Assembly: GCF_024125445.1 (NCBI RefSeq)
Contig: NZ_JAMXWM010000015.1
Location: 1-64,000, forward strand
Source of the DNA: Sporolactobacillus shoreicorticis
Lineage (GTDB): Bacteria > Bacillota > Bacilli > Bacillales > Sporolactobacillaceae
Length of the DNA: 64,000 bases
Reading direction: 5' to 3'
Shown here: in pieces, positions 26,833 through 37,232 of the stretch
Position numbering within the stretch: the stretch's first letter is position 1
Layout: each line of letters starts with the position of its first letter
The notes under the pieces: generated by a model
Told to the model about the DNA's origin: nothing
Database searches by the model: none
What the model saw: the letters and a program-made list of their open reading frames with translations, nothing else
Position numbers and translations under genes: made by a program

Positions 26833-27798
26833 TTAATCAATACGAATTCGTGGATCAACCGCGCTTAAGATAATATCTGACAATAATGTTCCAAGTAGTG
26901 CGGCAAAACCGGAAATCATGACTAACGCACTAACAACTGTGAAATCACGCTGCTGGATTGAATCCAAAAAGAGCTGTCCCAAACCCGGATAACTATAAAT
27001 TGATTCGACAAAGACCGATCCACCGATAAGTCCTGTTATGTCATAGCCCAAAAAAGCAGCGATCGGTAAAAATGAATTACGAAGGATATGCCTTGAATAA
27101 ACTTTTGACTCTGGTACTCCTTTCGAGCGTGCTGTAGCCACAAAATCTTGTATTTTTGTATCAATGACTTCGTTCCTCAGAAATTGAATCGTTGTTGATG
27201 TCGCGAGCAGCGCACCAGATAATGTAGGCAGGACAAGGTGTGTAAACTTGCTGATAAAGTAATTTAAAGTACCTGGAACAGCCTGAGGATCTACACTTCC
27301 CCCAGATGGAAAAAGATTTAACTCAAATGAAAACAGGAACATCATTAAAATGGCAAAAATGAATAAAGGAGTGGCGTATGTAAAATATGTATAGCAAGTA
27401 ACCCATTTATCCAGCCAAGAATTTGTCCAGCGCCCGCTTGCGACCCCGAAAGGAATTGCTATGGCATAACTGACAATCAGTGTTGCTGCCGCGAGCAATA
27501 ATGTGTTCCAAAGCCTTTCACCAATTAAATCAGTAACTGGAATTTTATGCGTATAAGACATGCCTAAATCACCATGAATCGCATGATTAATCCAGCGAAT
27601 ATATTGAACCTGAATGGGATCATCCAAGCCTAGTTTTTGCCTTTGTTCCGCAATTACTTTAGGATCTGCATGCGCGTTCTCCAGCTGCCCACTTAAAGCA
27701 TCACCTGGCATGGCTTTTGCCAGAGTAAAAATGAGTACACTTAAAATAAATAACTGGGGGATCATAATTAAAATTCGACGTAATAAAAACTTTAGCAT
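26833..27798 (-). CDS. appB: oligopeptide ABC importer permease AppB
   Basis: A 321-residue permease beginning MLKFLLRRILIMIPQLFILSV, the standard OppB/AppB start. It has six membrane segments and an EAA loop (SKGVPESKVYSRHILRNSFLPI). It lies 19 bp after appF and pairs with AppC. Confidence 0.93.
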   Translation of the reverse strand: MLKFLLRRILIMIPQLFILSVLIFTLAKAMPGDALSGQLENAHADPKVIAEQRQKLGLDDPIQVQYIRWINHAIHGDLGMSYTHKIPVTDLIGERLWNTLLLAAATLIVSYAIAIPFGVASGRWTNSWLDKWVTCYTYFTYATPLFIFAILMMFLFSFELNLFPSGGSVDPQAVPGTLNYFISKFTHLVLPTLSGALLATSTTIQFLRNEVIDTKIQDFVATARSKGVPESKVYSRHILRNSFLPIAAFLGYDITGLIGGSVFVESIYSYPGLGQLFLDSIQQRDFTVVSALVMISGFAALLGTLLSDIILSAVDPRIRID

Positions 27799-27817
27799 CT
27801 TCAGTTACCCTCGCTTT

Positions 27818-28744
27818 CTACGGCAGCGCCACAAAATGTGTCGGTGATATTGCTTTAAGTTGATACGCCTTTCCGTCATTATCAAAGTAATTTTTATAGG
27901 ATTTGTTATACTCATCATTTATTTGGTGGCGAATAGCGGATTGCTTCTCACGATGTGCAGGATCGATATTAGGAATAGCTGATATCAATCGTTTTGTATA
28001 AATATGTTGAGGATTCTCATAGATGTCACGGCTTAACCCCTCTTCTACCAACCGGCCCTGATACATGATGCCGATTCTGTCACACATGTGCCTAATGACA
28101 CCCAGATCATGACTGATAAAAAGATAGGTTAAATTAAATTCTTTTTGAATGTCTTGCATAAAGTTCAAGACTTGAGCCTGTACTGATACATCCAATGCCG
28201 AGACAGGCTCATCTGCAACGATTAATTTCGGATTCAGCGTCAAAGCTCGTGCAATACCGATTCGCTGTCTTTGTCCTCCTGAAAATTCATGAGGATATTT
28301 ATAAATAGAATCGGAGCTAAGGCCTACCCGTTCCATGTATTCTCTTGCAACCTTATTCTCCTCTTTACGAGAAAGATGTTCATAATTTCGAAGCGGTTCG
28401 GCGATGATATCGACAATTCTTTTTTTCGGGTTTAACGATGAATACGGATCTTGAAAAATCATTTGAATATCCTTACGAAGTTCGTGCATTTTGTGAGCAC
28501 TTACACTCGTCAAATCCGTTCCGTTAAAAAGCACCTGCCCAGACGTTGTTTTGGTCAATTTTAGTAAGGCACGACCTGTCGTTGATTTGCCGCAACCAGA
28601 TTCTCCGACAAGACCATATGTCTCTCCTTGCTCAAGGCGAATATTGATACCATCAACCGCTTTTACGTAATCAATTACCCGTTTAAAAAACCCACCTCTG
28701 ATTGGATAATAGACTTTAAGATCCTTTACTTCTAGAAATGCCAT
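27818..28744 (-). CDS. appF: oligopeptide ABC importer ATPase AppF
   Basis: A 308-residue ATPase. Walker [18 protein letters not shown], signature [15 protein letters not shown], and Walker [17 protein letters not shown] at 28744 is chosen: it lies 1 nt after the appD stop and gives the family N-terminus [20 protein letters not shown]. The frame is open about 100 codons further upstream inside appD, but that extension has no homology or ribosome binding site. Unlike OppF, its C-terminus lacks the cysteine cluster and ends in a short divergent tail. Confidence 0.93.
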   Translation of the reverse strand: MAFLEVKDLKVYYPIRGGFFKRVIDYVKAVDGINIRLEQGETYGLVGESGCGKSTTGRALLKLTKTTSGQVLFNGTDLTSVSAHKMHELRKDIQMIFQDPYSSLNPKKRIVDIIAEPLRNYEHLSRKEENKVAREYMERVGLSSDSIYKYPHEFSGGQRQRIGIARALTLNPKLIVADEPVSALDVSVQAQVLNFMQDIQKEFNLTYLFISHDLGVIRHMCDRIGIMYQGRLVEEGLSRDIYENPQHIYTKRLISAIPNIDPAHREKQSAIRHQINDEYNKSYKNYFDNDGKAYQLKAISPTHFVALP

Positions 28745-28745
28745 A

Positions 28746-29753
28746 TTATTTTTCACCCACCTTCTCGTTTGGAAAATAGAAATGTTTATAACATGAACAG
28801 CGAACCCAATGATTAGACTCAACTTCATGCATGACTGGATGGTCTTCATGATGAGAGGCATCAATCCAAGGAATACGCGGGCTAAATCTACAGCCTGATC
28901 TGGGAATATTTTGCAATGAGGGTACGATTCCTTGAATGACATGCAACCGGTCATCGTCGCTCGACGATGAGGGAATCGAGTTAAGTAAAGAACGTGTATA
29001 AGGATGCAGGGGATTGTTGAACAACTGCTCAACAGCAGAAAGTTCAACAATTTGTCCTGCGTACATGACAGCTACACGGTCAGCCATTTCCGAGACAACC
29101 CCGAGGTCATGTGTAATGAGAATAATACCTGTATTTGATTTTTTTTGCAGTGTTTTTAAAAGTTCCATAATTTGCGCCTGAATGGTTACATCTAGCGCCG
29201 TTGTCGGTTCATCTGCAATAACCAAAGCCGGTTCACATGCAATCGCAATAGCAATCACAACACGTTGACGCATACCGCCTGATAGCTCATGTGGGAATTG
29301 ATTATACGTCAAGCGAGGATCCGGAATTCCGACTTGTTCAAGAAGATGAAGTGTCTTTTCTCTTTTCTCTTTTTTTGAAAAACTGGTGTGATAATTCATA
29401 CTTTCTTCTATTTGTTGTCCAACACGCATAAGGGGGTTTAAAGCAGTCAATGGATCCTGAAAAATCATGCCTATGTCTTTGCCTCGTATTTTATTAAGTT
29501 GGGAGACTGATAAAGATAATAAATCCGTCCCCTGAAAATAGATATGCCCCTTAATCAGCGAACGCTCTTTATTATGTAAGCCCATTATTGATAAGGCTAA
29601 AGCACTCTTTCCACAGCCTGACTCACCAACAATTGCAAGTACTTCATTCGGAAACACATCCATAGTGATATTGTCAACAGCGGGATAGTAGCTATTCATA
29701 ATTTTAAAAGAAGTGTTCAAATTTTCTAATTTTAGCAATTGGAAGCGATCCAC
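28746..29753 (-). CDS. appD: oligopeptide ABC importer ATPase AppD
   Basis: A 335-residue ATPase, first gene of the app operon. Walker [18 protein letters not shown], signature [15 protein letters not shown], and Walker [17 protein letters not shown] at 29753 has AAAGGAG 8 nt upstream. The C-terminal oligopeptide ATPase motif is degraded compared with OppD: the stretch SGCRFSPRIPWIDAS has lost cysteines that the Opp copy keeps, so a cluster there is unlikely. Confidence 0.93.
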   Translation of the reverse strand: MDRFQLLKLENLNTSFKIMNSYYPAVDNITMDVFPNEVLAIVGESGCGKSALALSIMGLHNKERSLIKGHIYFQGTDLLSLSVSQLNKIRGKDIGMIFQDPLTALNPLMRVGQQIEESMNYHTSFSKKEKREKTLHLLEQVGIPDPRLTYNQFPHELSGGMRQRVVIAIAIACEPALVIADEPTTALDVTIQAQIMELLKTLQKKSNTGIILITHDLGVVSEMADRVAVMYAGQIVELSAVEQLFNNPLHPYTRSLLNSIPSSSSDDDRLHVIQGIVPSLQNIPRSGCRFSPRIPWIDASHHEDHPVMHEVESNHWVRCSCYKHFYFPNEKVGEK

Positions 29754-30006
29754 ATAAGTATCTCCTTTCCTTCAAAAAATTATGCTAAATTTATAATTCA
29801 GAAAAAAAAGTATTTAACATATTCGTTTGGTATAATTTACAACTTTTTACTCTTGTTTGCAAGAAGAAATTTTTTTCCCAACTGATTTCAAACATGCTAA
29901 CCCGTTGCAATCACTGTACCCTTATCATTTATTTAATTCAAAATAATTATTAAAAGCTTCAGTCATATCATAAAAAAAGGCAATATTTTTTAGAATGATA
30001 TTGCAT
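29754..30006. other. divergent intergenic region between app and trpS
   Basis: Very AT-rich. A plausible minus-strand app promoter is TTGCAA, 17-bp spacer, TAAATT (near 29840-29870). No coding frame with a ribosome binding site is seen; the minus-strand frame across 29925-30206 is a shadow of the T-box leader. Confidence 0.4.
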
Positions 30007-30035
30007 TTGCTTTTCTTTTTATATTTGACTATAAT
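30007..30035 (+). promoter_or_regulatory. trpS promoter
   Basis: TTGCTT (30007-30012), 17-bp spacer, TATAAT (30030-30035). Transcription would begin near 30042, at the start of the T-box leader. Confidence 0.7.
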
Positions 30036-30041
30036 ATTCAG

Positions 30042-30320
30042 CAACAACAGTGAATATGAAGATGCAATGAAGAAGAAGAGTACCGGCAGAAAGTCTTTAG
30101 AGAGCTCGGATGTGGTGGAACCGGGTGATGGACTGCTTGGGAATGGACTTCTGAGCCTCAATCCGAACCTCGGCATTAACCCGTCAGTAGGCATTGACGT
30201 CTCCACACGTTATTGTGGTGATGATTCTTGTTAGGATCAGATTAAGCTGTTTCTGTTTCGCAGAAAAATTAGGGTGGTACCGCGGTCTATTCGTCCCTTG
30301 TGGATGGGTGGGCCTTTTTA
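30042..30320 (+). promoter_or_regulatory. T-box riboswitch (tRNA-Trp) upstream of trpS
   Basis: The conserved T-box AGGGTGGTACCGCGG is at 30271-30285. The terminator hairpin follows: GGTCTATTCGTCC pairs with GGATGGGTGGGCC (with G-U pairs), then TTTTT (30284-30319). The probable specifier codon is TGG at 30144-30146 in the context GAATGGAC near the end of stem I, consistent with tRNA-Trp and with the gene controlled. Uncharged tRNA-Trp would stabilise the antiterminator and allow trpS transcription (established for the class). Confidence 0.93.
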
Positions 30321-30357
30321 TATTGTCTAAAAGAAAAAGATAAAATTAGGAAGGTGA

Positions 30358-31356
<999 letters not shown>

Positions 31357-31368
31357 TATTCTGACTAA

Positions 31369-31413
31369 GAACAGCCACTATGTGATGGATCGTCACTCGG
31401 TGACTGTTTTTTT
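31369..31413 (+). terminator. terminator of trpS
   Basis: An imperfect stem (AACAG-CAC with GTGACTGTT around a second small hairpin) followed by a run of eight T residues. Confidence 0.65.
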
Positions 31414-31415
31414 AT

Positions 31416-32306
31416 TTATAAAAATTTATGCTTGTTATTTTTTAATATAGTAGAATTTAGTACATCCTGAAGATAGTTGGCGTGTGTACTGGCCTGTGAA
31501 GCACTACCCAGATCAGTGAAAATTTTAATGGCTTTTGCCGCCATTTTTTCTCCACGTTGGCGATTTCCCATCTTAATTGCGTAAATCCCCTTCAAAAACA
31601 TCAGTTTAATTTTCATGTATGCATCTTTCTCTTTATCCAGGGACTCATCCAGAAGAATAAGAAATGTGTTTGCTTCCGGAAGTCGGTTATTTTCGATTAA
31701 AGCAACAATCGTGTTAAGCAATATTTTTTGCTTCTTGATGTCACCTTTCCCCAGCGGATTATAGTCCATACTTTTTTCGTAAGCCATATGGGACAGCGCA
31801 ATGATTTGATCCACAGGAAAACTGAACATTGAATTTGTATAAATCACCAATTCATAGTAACCCCACACATCCACATTTGAGAAATAATCACTCAGGATTT
31901 TAACCATTTTCAAATCCGGTTTTTTCTTGGAAATTCGCCGTATATACAGCTCGGCAATGATTGAAAAATGCAGATAATAATTTTTTCCTTCCATTATATA
32001 TATTCTTTTTGTTCGATCTCGAAGAACCTGAAGCATGTGCAGATTATCTTCTCTTACATAGTCCTTCAGATCATCAAAAAATTTCTGAAAATGAGTAATC
32101 TCATAGTCATTATTCACGTAAAGAAACTCGTCCATCGACACATTTAATTTGTTAAGCAGGTTGAGAAGATGCGTAAACGAAATATCGCAATCACCGCGTT
32201 CAAAACGGGAAAGAAAAGCGACAGACACTTCTCCCTTTGCAAGCTCGGCCAACGTCATATTTTTCGTTTTTCGAATGTATCTTAGGGTAACTCCCGGATG
32301 ATTCAT
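31416..32306 (-). CDS. Rgg/RRNPP-like transcriptional regulator, orphan
   Basis: A 296-residue protein with an N-terminal xre-type helix-turn-helix (TLRYIRKTKNMTLAELAKGEVSVAFLSRFERGDCDISFTHLLNLL, about residues 6-50). A long all-helical C-terminal region follows with TPR-like spacing, the plan of Rgg/MutR/PlcR-type peptide-sensing regulators. ATG at 32306 is chosen: AAGGTGTG is just upstream and the helix-turn-helix then starts near the N-terminus. No target operon or signal-peptide gene is adjacent. It is inserted between trpS and yjbA, which are neighbours in B. subtilis. A palindrome at 32403-32422 may be its operator. Confidence 0.82.
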   Translation of the reverse strand: MNHPGVTLRYIRKTKNMTLAELAKGEVSVAFLSRFERGDCDISFTHLLNLLNKLNVSMDEFLYVNNDYEITHFQKFFDDLKDYVREDNLHMLQVLRDRTKRIYIMEGKNYYLHFSIIAELYIRRISKKKPDLKMVKILSDYFSNVDVWGYYELVIYTNSMFSFPVDQIIALSHMAYEKSMDYNPLGKGDIKKQKILLNTIVALIENNRLPEANTFLILLDESLDKEKDAYMKIKLMFLKGIYAIKMGNRQRGEKMAAKAIKIFTDLGSASQASTHANYLQDVLNSTILKNNKHKFL

Positions 32307-32402
32307 AGGCACACCTTTTTTTAATATATTAAAATTTTTTGTTCGTTCATTTAGTTTCTTATGCAGGGATTCGCACAAAGACAATACGTTACGTCGCTCA
32401 TC

Positions 32403-32422
32403 ATAACTTGTATCTAAGTTAT
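32403..32422 (-). promoter_or_regulatory. palindrome upstream of the Rgg-like gene
   Basis: ATAACTT-GTATCT-AAGTTAT, perfect 7-bp arms and a 6-bp spacer, centred about 105 bp before the regulator's start codon. Arm length and spacing fit a dimeric helix-turn-helix regulator, so autoregulation is possible. Not tied to any known consensus that I can recall. Confidence 0.4.
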
Positions 32423-32499
32423 AGTTTATCAAAAATCACGGGACTATAAGCAAACAAGGTATTCAATTTCAAAAAAATTTATGATTTTGAATGAAGCAA

Positions 32500-32530
32500 G
32501 AAAAAAGATCAGGCAAATACCTGCCTGATC
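32500..32530 (-). terminator. terminator of yjbA
   Basis: GATCAGGCA (32507-32515) and TGCCTGATC (32522-32530) form a 9-bp stem with a 6-nt loop. On the minus strand it is followed by TTTTTT, 20 bp beyond the yjbA stop. Confidence 0.88.
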
Positions 32531-32549
32531 AATCTAAGTTCTGTGTTTT

Positions 32550-33299
32550 CTATTGCACTTTCGAGCCATGTTCCAGTTCCCATAGCTTTTCGAAATAAGA
32601 CTGGCCTTTGATCATTCGCTCGCAAAGATCACTGTGCTTGTCCGACCATCCTTTTTTCATTCCTAAAATCAATCCCTGCCACGCCTCATCAAAGGTCATT
32701 CGACGGCTTTCACTATATTTGGTTGGATACCATTCTGTATACCAATAGCGCATTTCTTCGACATTTCCAGATGAATAGAGCTGATCAAGTGCCATAAACA
32801 GCAGTTGCTTCAGTTGTCTTTCTTTTCTTGTCAGACCAATCATACACTTGGGGTCTAGCGACAGCATATGATATTCCTTTTTTTGAAGACATCCGGCAGG
32901 GAGCGGATAATGGTCAATATCCATTTTTGTCGCTCTCTGCAGAATCGAACTCTCTTGTCTCGGAATCAGCCGACTCTTTCGCACAGGAATTGAATATCCC
33001 AAAGTATCAGCGACAATGCTGCGTTCTCCATCAGTCGCAATAAAACAATATTCAATAATCTCTCGTTGATTGTTTTTACAAATTACGCTTCGATTCCGAA
33101 CATCCTTCAACAATTCTTGAGGAAGATCCTGCAAGTCGTTTTCAATGTAGTCAAGGAGTGGCTTTTCCACTTTAATCAGTGGAATCTGGTCAAGAAGCTC
33201 TATAAAATCATGCTTGCGCCATTCAAAAAATTCGCAAACATTATAGCCGTTCTCTTCACCCTCAAACCAATTTACCCAGATATCACTGACAATTTCCAT
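32550..33299 (-). CDS. yjbA: YjbA family protein (DUF3603)
   Basis: A 249-residue soluble protein of the YjbA family, conserved in Bacillales between app and trpS. The N-terminus ([26 protein letters not shown]) and the C-terminal block ([25 protein letters not shown]) are recognisable. No biochemical function is established for the family as far as I know. The start ATG at 33299 follows GGAGGAGATGGAG. It has its own terminator; fabF lies upstream on the same strand. Confidence 0.88.
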   Translation of the reverse strand: MEIVSDIWVNWFEGEENGYNVCEFFEWRKHDFIELLDQIPLIKVEKPLLDYIENDLQDLPQELLKDVRNRSVICKNNQREIIEYCFIATDGERSIVADTLGYSIPVRKSRLIPRQESSILQRATKMDIDHYPLPAGCLQKKEYHMLSLDPKCMIGLTRKERQLKQLLFMALDQLYSSGNVEEMRYWYTEWYPTKYSESRRMTFDEAWQGLILGMKKGWSDKHSDLCERMIKGQSYFEKLWELEHGSKVQ

Positions 33300-33454
33300 G
33301 AGGCTCCATCTCCTCCGTTTGATTTGACAACATTATGGACATTATTGGAAGATTTTATTCGCCCAAGCATAATTTTTCACGAGTGCATCTCTATCACAAC
33401 TGTATGCGCCAATCTACGAATCTATGTATTCTCTCAGGATCGTTATTACAGAAC

Positions 33455-33487
33455 GAAAAAACGCCTGCGAATGAATCGCAGACGCTT
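33455..33487 (-). terminator. terminator of fabF
   Basis: On the minus strand GCGTCTGCG pairs with CGCAGGCGT (one or two wobble pairs) and is followed by TTTTTT, about 15 bp beyond the fabF stop. Confidence 0.78.
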
Positions 33488-33500
33488 TGTAAAAAATGAT

Positions 33501-34739
33501 TCAGGCTTTAAATTTTTTAAATGCAAGTGTCGCATTATGGCCGCCAAAACCAAATGAGTTGCTTAACGCCACATTAACTTCTTTCTTCAGCGCTTCATTT
33601 GGCACATAATTCAAATCACACGCCTCATCCGGTGTCTTGTAGTTGATGGTTGGCGGAACAATTCCTTCTTCAATCGCTTTAATGCAAAGGATCGCTTCTA
33701 CCCCGCCGGAAGCCCCCAGTAAGTGGCCGGTCATTGATTTCGTTGAACTGATTGCCAAATCATGGGCGCCGTCTCCAAACACGGCCTTAACTGCCTTTGT
33801 TTCTGTAGAATCATTGGCTTCTGTGCTTGTACCATGTGCGTTTACATAGTCCACTTGATCCGACTTCACAGCGGCGTCATCAAGTGCCATTTGCATCGAG
33901 CGGATAGCTCCTTGTCCATTAGGATCCGGACGTGTCACGTGAAACGCATCACTCGTGGCACCGTACCCTGCGATTTCTGCATAGATGTGTGCACCGCGTT
34001 TTTGAGCGGATTCCAGCGATTCAAGCAGCAATACACCCGCTCCTTCACCCATAACGAACCCATCACGATTTTTATCAAATGGACGGCAGGCTGTTTTCGG
34101 ATCCGGATTTGTAGAAAGGGCTCGAGCCGAAGTAAATCCGGCAAAGGACATATTCGTAAGCGGTGCTTCACTGCCGCCGCAGAGGATTACATCGTTGTCT
34201 CCGCGTTGAATGGCTTTATAGGCACTCCCAATTGAATCCGTTCCTGTAGCGCAGGCCGTCACCGTACAGGAGTTGATCCCTTTCGTTCCTAGTAAAATAG
34301 AAACCTGTCCCGACGCCATATCCGGAATCATCATGGGAACAAAAAAAGGGCTTACACGACGAAATCCTCTTTCTATCGCGACACGCAGCTCTTTTTCGTA
34401 GGTTTCCATCCCACCAATACCTGACCCGATCCATACACCGGTACGTTCTGCGTTGGTTTCATCAATTGTATAGTCAGCGTCTTCAACAGCCATCTTTGCT
34501 GCCGCTACAGCAAATTGTGCAAAACGATCCATGCGAAGCGCTTCTTTGCGATCAACAAATTTTTCAGGATCAAAATCTTTGACCTCACCGGCAACCTTAG
34601 CACGGAAATCGTCAGGGTTCACACGTGTGACAATGCCAATGCCTGATTTGCCGGAAATAGCATTCACCCATGTTGTCGCAACATCGTTGCCAAGTGGTGT
34701 CACAGCTCCTAATCCGGTCACAACAACTCGTCTTTTCAT
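33501..34739 (-). CDS. fabF: beta-ketoacyl-ACP synthase II
   Basis: A 412-residue condensing enzyme that elongates fatty acids by joining malonyl-ACP to acyl-ACP. The catalytic Cys is C163 ([15 protein letters not shown]). The two catalytic histidines are in VNAHGTST and [11 protein letters not shown], and the C-terminal glycine-rich [10 protein letters not shown] is present. The start has AAAGGAGAG just upstream. It follows fabH by 81 bp in a fabH-fabF operon, as in B. subtilis. Confidence 0.96.
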   Translation of the reverse strand: MKRRVVVTGLGAVTPLGNDVATTWVNAISGKSGIGIVTRVNPDDFRAKVAGEVKDFDPEKFVDRKEALRMDRFAQFAVAAAKMAVEDADYTIDETNAERTGVWIGSGIGGMETYEKELRVAIERGFRRVSPFFVPMMIPDMASGQVSILLGTKGINSCTVTACATGTDSIGSAYKAIQRGDNDVILCGGSEAPLTNMSFAGFTSARALSTNPDPKTACRPFDKNRDGFVMGEGAGVLLLESLESAQKRGAHIYAEIAGYGATSDAFHVTRPDPNGQGAIRSMQMALDDAAVKSDQVDYVNAHGTSTEANDSTETKAVKAVFGDGAHDLAISSTKSMTGHLLGASGGVEAILCIKAIEEGIVPPTINYKTPDEACDLNYVPNEALKKEVNVALSNSFGFGGHNATLAFKKFKA

Positions 34740-34820
34740 TCAATTCTCTCCTTTTGCTAGGATTGGAACCTTTATAAAATAAGTAATAAATAAATAATGG
34801 CTATACGATTAAATAATCTG

Positions 34821-35756
34821 TTACTTGCCCCATTTTAACGTGAGTGCGCCCCAGGTCAGCCCCCCGCCGAAGCCTACCATCACAAGCACATCTCCATCTT
34901 TAATCTTCCCTTCCTCAAGCGCATCAATCAGAGCAAGAGGAATTGAGGAAGCGGAGGTATTGCCGTATTTCTGAATCGTTTTGATCATTTTTTCTTCAGG
35001 AATTCCAAGTCTCTCTCGTGAAGCTTCCATGATTCTTATATTGGCTTGATGCGGAATGAGATAATCAATATCTTCTTTTTTAAGACCGGCCTTTTCCACC
35101 ACATGAACTGCCGATTCGCCCATTTGGCGAACAGCAAATTTAAAGACTTCCCGTCCATTCATTTTAAGGTACTTGCCGTCTTGATACAAATAAGAACCGC
35201 CGCTTCCGTCAGCGCCTAATTCAAACGACAAAATGCCCTTACCTTCTGAAACATTGCCGAGAACTGCCGCCGCAGCTGCATCGCCGAAGAGAACGGCGGT
35301 TCCACGATCATCCCAATTTGTAATTTTCGACAGTTTCTCAACACCGACAACGAGTACATGGCGAAGTGTACCATTATCAATAAACTGTTTCGCTGTAATC
35401 ATTCCATAAATAAATCCTGAGCATGCAGCACTGATATCCATTGCAGGTATACGCCTTGCCCCCAGACGATCCTGAAGCATACACGCGACGGTAGGAAAAG
35501 GATGATCGGGTGTAACCGTTGCAACGAGAATTAAATCAATATCGAAAGCCGTCAATCCTGCATTTCTGATCGCTTGATTGGCAGCGGCGAATGCCATATC
35601 CGACGTATCTGTTTCATCGTCAGCGATTCTCCGCTCCTCAATTCCGGTTCTTGTCCGAATCCATTCATCGGAAGTATCCATGACTTTTTCTAAATCGGTG
35701 TTTGTAACCACACGTTCGGGAACAAACTTGCCCATTCCCAATATTCCCGCGGACAT
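34821..35756 (-). CDS. fabH: beta-ketoacyl-ACP synthase III
   Basis: A 311-residue enzyme that starts fatty-acid synthesis from acyl-CoA and malonyl-ACP, setting the choice of branched or straight chains. The catalytic triad is visible: C112 in [11 protein letters not shown], His in [10 protein letters not shown], and Asn in [14 protein letters not shown] at 35756 is chosen, as GAGGGG lies 8 nt upstream, whereas TTG at 35762 is too close. First gene of the fabH-fabF operon, with a possible FapR-type site in its promoter. Confidence 0.96.
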   Translation of the reverse strand: MSAGILGMGKFVPERVVTNTDLEKVMDTSDEWIRTRTGIEERRIADDETDTSDMAFAAANQAIRNAGLTAFDIDLILVATVTPDHPFPTVACMLQDRLGARRIPAMDISAACSGFIYGMITAKQFIDNGTLRHVLVVGVEKLSKITNWDDRGTAVLFGDAAAAAVLGNVSEGKGILSFELGADGSGGSYLYQDGKYLKMNGREVFKFAVRQMGESAVHVVEKAGLKKEDIDYLIPHQANIRIMEASRERLGIPEEKMIKTIQKYGNTSASSIPLALIDALEEGKIKDGDVLVMVGFGGGLTWGALTLKWGK

Positions 35757-35790
35757 CCGCAAATCCCCTCTCAGATCTTAACAGTATATA

Positions 35791-35835
35791 TAATAACTTG
35801 GTAACAATATAATACACTAAAAATCATTTGTCCAA
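35791..35835 (-). promoter_or_regulatory. fabH promoter with FapR-like box
   Basis: On the minus strand TTGGAC (35830-35835), 18-bp spacer, TATATT (35806-35811). Overlapping the start side is TTGTTACCAAGTTATTA (35791-35807). This matches 11 of 17 positions of the Bacillus FapR consensus as I remember it (TTAGTACC...TACTAA type) and lies where FapR would block transcription. The consensus match is partial. Confidence 0.4.
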
Positions 35836-35964
35836 CAGGCTTCATAATAAAAGGAAAAGCGGCCTGTCTCTGCCCGGCTCATCGACTAAAGGCGAATGAA
35901 TCACACATTCATCACTTTAAGGGCATAAGATATGATAAAGGCCAGATGTAAAGGAGGGAGACTC

Positions 35965-36315
35965 TTGATTCAACCTGCTCAAAATCCAAGAGACAGTCAC
36001 TTTGACCCATTTACGTATCTGATGTTTGGTTCCCAAATTCCGCCCGTGCAGCAATCACAAACCTACCAACCGCCACAAGCATTCTATCAGAACAGCGGCT
36101 GGCAGGCAAGTGGAATGAACGTGCCGCCTGTGCAGCCAGTACAGCCAACGCAGCCCGCGCAACCCGGATTTTTAAAACCGTTTCTCGGCCAAGACGGCCA
36201 CATTGATGTGGGCAAAATGGTAAATGGGGCAACGCAGCTGGTAAACGTCATTAATCAAACGGCACCGGCAATCAAACAATTGTCTCCGCTGCTCAATTTC
36301 TTTAAGAAGCCATAA
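35965..36315 (+). CDS. YppG-like small protein
   Basis: A 116-residue protein with a proline- and glutamine-rich first half (QSQTYQPPQAF, VQPVQPTQPAQP). The C-terminal domain FLKPFLGQDGHIDVGKMVNGATQLVNVINQ resembles the YppG family of Bacillales. TTG at 35965 is the start, with AAAGGAGGG 7 nt upstream; the frame is open to 35932. It is divergent from fabH, in the place where B. subtilis has small genes of the comZ-yjzB region. Function unknown; a spore- or envelope-associated role is only a guess from composition. Confidence 0.72.
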   Translation: MIQPAQNPRDSHFDPFTYLMFGSQIPPVQQSQTYQPPQAFYQNSGWQASGMNVPPVQPVQPTQPAQPGFLKPFLGQDGHIDVGKMVNGATQLVNVINQTAPAIKQLSPLLNFFKKP

Positions 36316-36334
36316 TTATTAAAGCAACAATAGT

Positions 36335-36381
36335 AAAAGAACCGTTCCGCCGAACGTACGTTCGTTAGAGCGGTTCCTTTT
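36335..36381. terminator. hairpin terminator after the YppG-like gene
   Basis: Outer arms AAAGAACCG and CGGTTCCTTT (one bulge) enclose the perfect palindrome CGAACGTACGTTCG. A and T runs on both flanks make it usable for the convergent gene at 36411-37082 too. Confidence 0.7.
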
Positions 36382-36410
36382 ATTCGATCAGAAAGGAACT
36401 TAACCAATCA

Positions 36411-37082
36411 TCACGTTGTTCTTTGCAGCCATTTCTTATAATCCTGCGGCAAAAGACTGCTGAGTTTTTTATTGATCGCAGCATTCGGGTCGAGTCCTTT
36501 CTTAAAATGAACAGCATCAAGACCCTCATGATCCTTTTTCATTAATCCAATAATCAACGCTGCTATAACTTCACCATCAGCCCTTTCAGAAATCAGGTTC
36601 AAGTCCGTCCGAAAAATAACTGCCTCTTTTCTCTTTATTTTTCGCAAAAGGTTAACAAAAAACAATTCCATTTCATTCGCAGCTTTTCCTCGGGCAGAAA
36701 TCGGATGCGCCGGACTTTTCATCCATGTCTCCTCAGCACGTTCCCCACACACTTCCAATGAAGAAAGAAAAAGTACACGTTGCATTTGCGGCAAATTCAC
36801 AAATAGGCGACGTATTCTTTTCTTCAACCGATCATTGCTTTCCCGATTTATTCGAAAGGTGTCGGCAAGAATAAGATACGTTCCTTCCGCCCGCTGCTCA
36901 TCTCGTTCACACTGAAACAGCGCGTTGCGCCCCAAAAAAAGTTCGTTTTCTTCTTCACGATCCTTCTCTTCTTCGCTCGTCGCCGAACTAATGGAATAGA
37001 CGCGAATTCCCGCGTCAAGCAGTCTTTCAGTAAGAAAAAAGCCAATAGACGAGAGTCCGCCAAACACCAATGCTTCTTCCAT
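36411..37082 (-). CDS. Rossmann-fold NAD-dependent epimerase-like protein
   Basis: A 223-residue protein beginning MEEALVFGGLSSIGFFLTERLL, a nucleotide-binding GxxxxxG pattern, with a later LFLSSLEVCG that corresponds to the catalytic serine strand of extended SDR enzymes. The YxxxK catalytic pair is not obvious; the expected place has SARGKAANEME. It may therefore bind a nucleotide without the usual chemistry. ATG at 37082 has AGGGGG 7 nt upstream. By position (upstream of fabH) it may correspond to the B. subtilis gene of the yjaU-yjaV area, but I cannot confirm this. Confidence 0.6.
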   Translation of the reverse strand: MEEALVFGGLSSIGFFLTERLLDAGIRVYSISSATSEEEKDREEENELFLGRNALFQCERDEQRAEGTYLILADTFRINRESNDRLKKRIRRLFVNLPQMQRVLFLSSLEVCGERAEETWMKSPAHPISARGKAANEMELFFVNLLRKIKRKEAVIFRTDLNLISERADGEVIAALIIGLMKKDHEGLDAVHFKKGLDPNAAINKKLSSLLPQDYKKWLQRTT

Positions 37083-37232
37083 CAATTTACCCCCTGCTCC
37101 CGCACAAAAACATGCACATAAAAAGATATGCCGAGAATGATGCGTTCATCACCTGAGACGGTGTTAAGGTGAAACGCAAAAATACCGAAGCAGAATTTGC
37201 GTCCTGCTCCGGCCGATCATGCAGCAAATGGT

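Noticed and set aside
28745-29050. 100-codon N-terminal extension of AppF
   Set aside because: It lies entirely inside appD in another frame. The family start and ribosome binding site support ATG 28744.
30042-30320. Coding frames across the trpS leader on both strands
   Set aside because: Explained by the T-box riboswitch, with its conserved T-box sequence, specifier and terminator.
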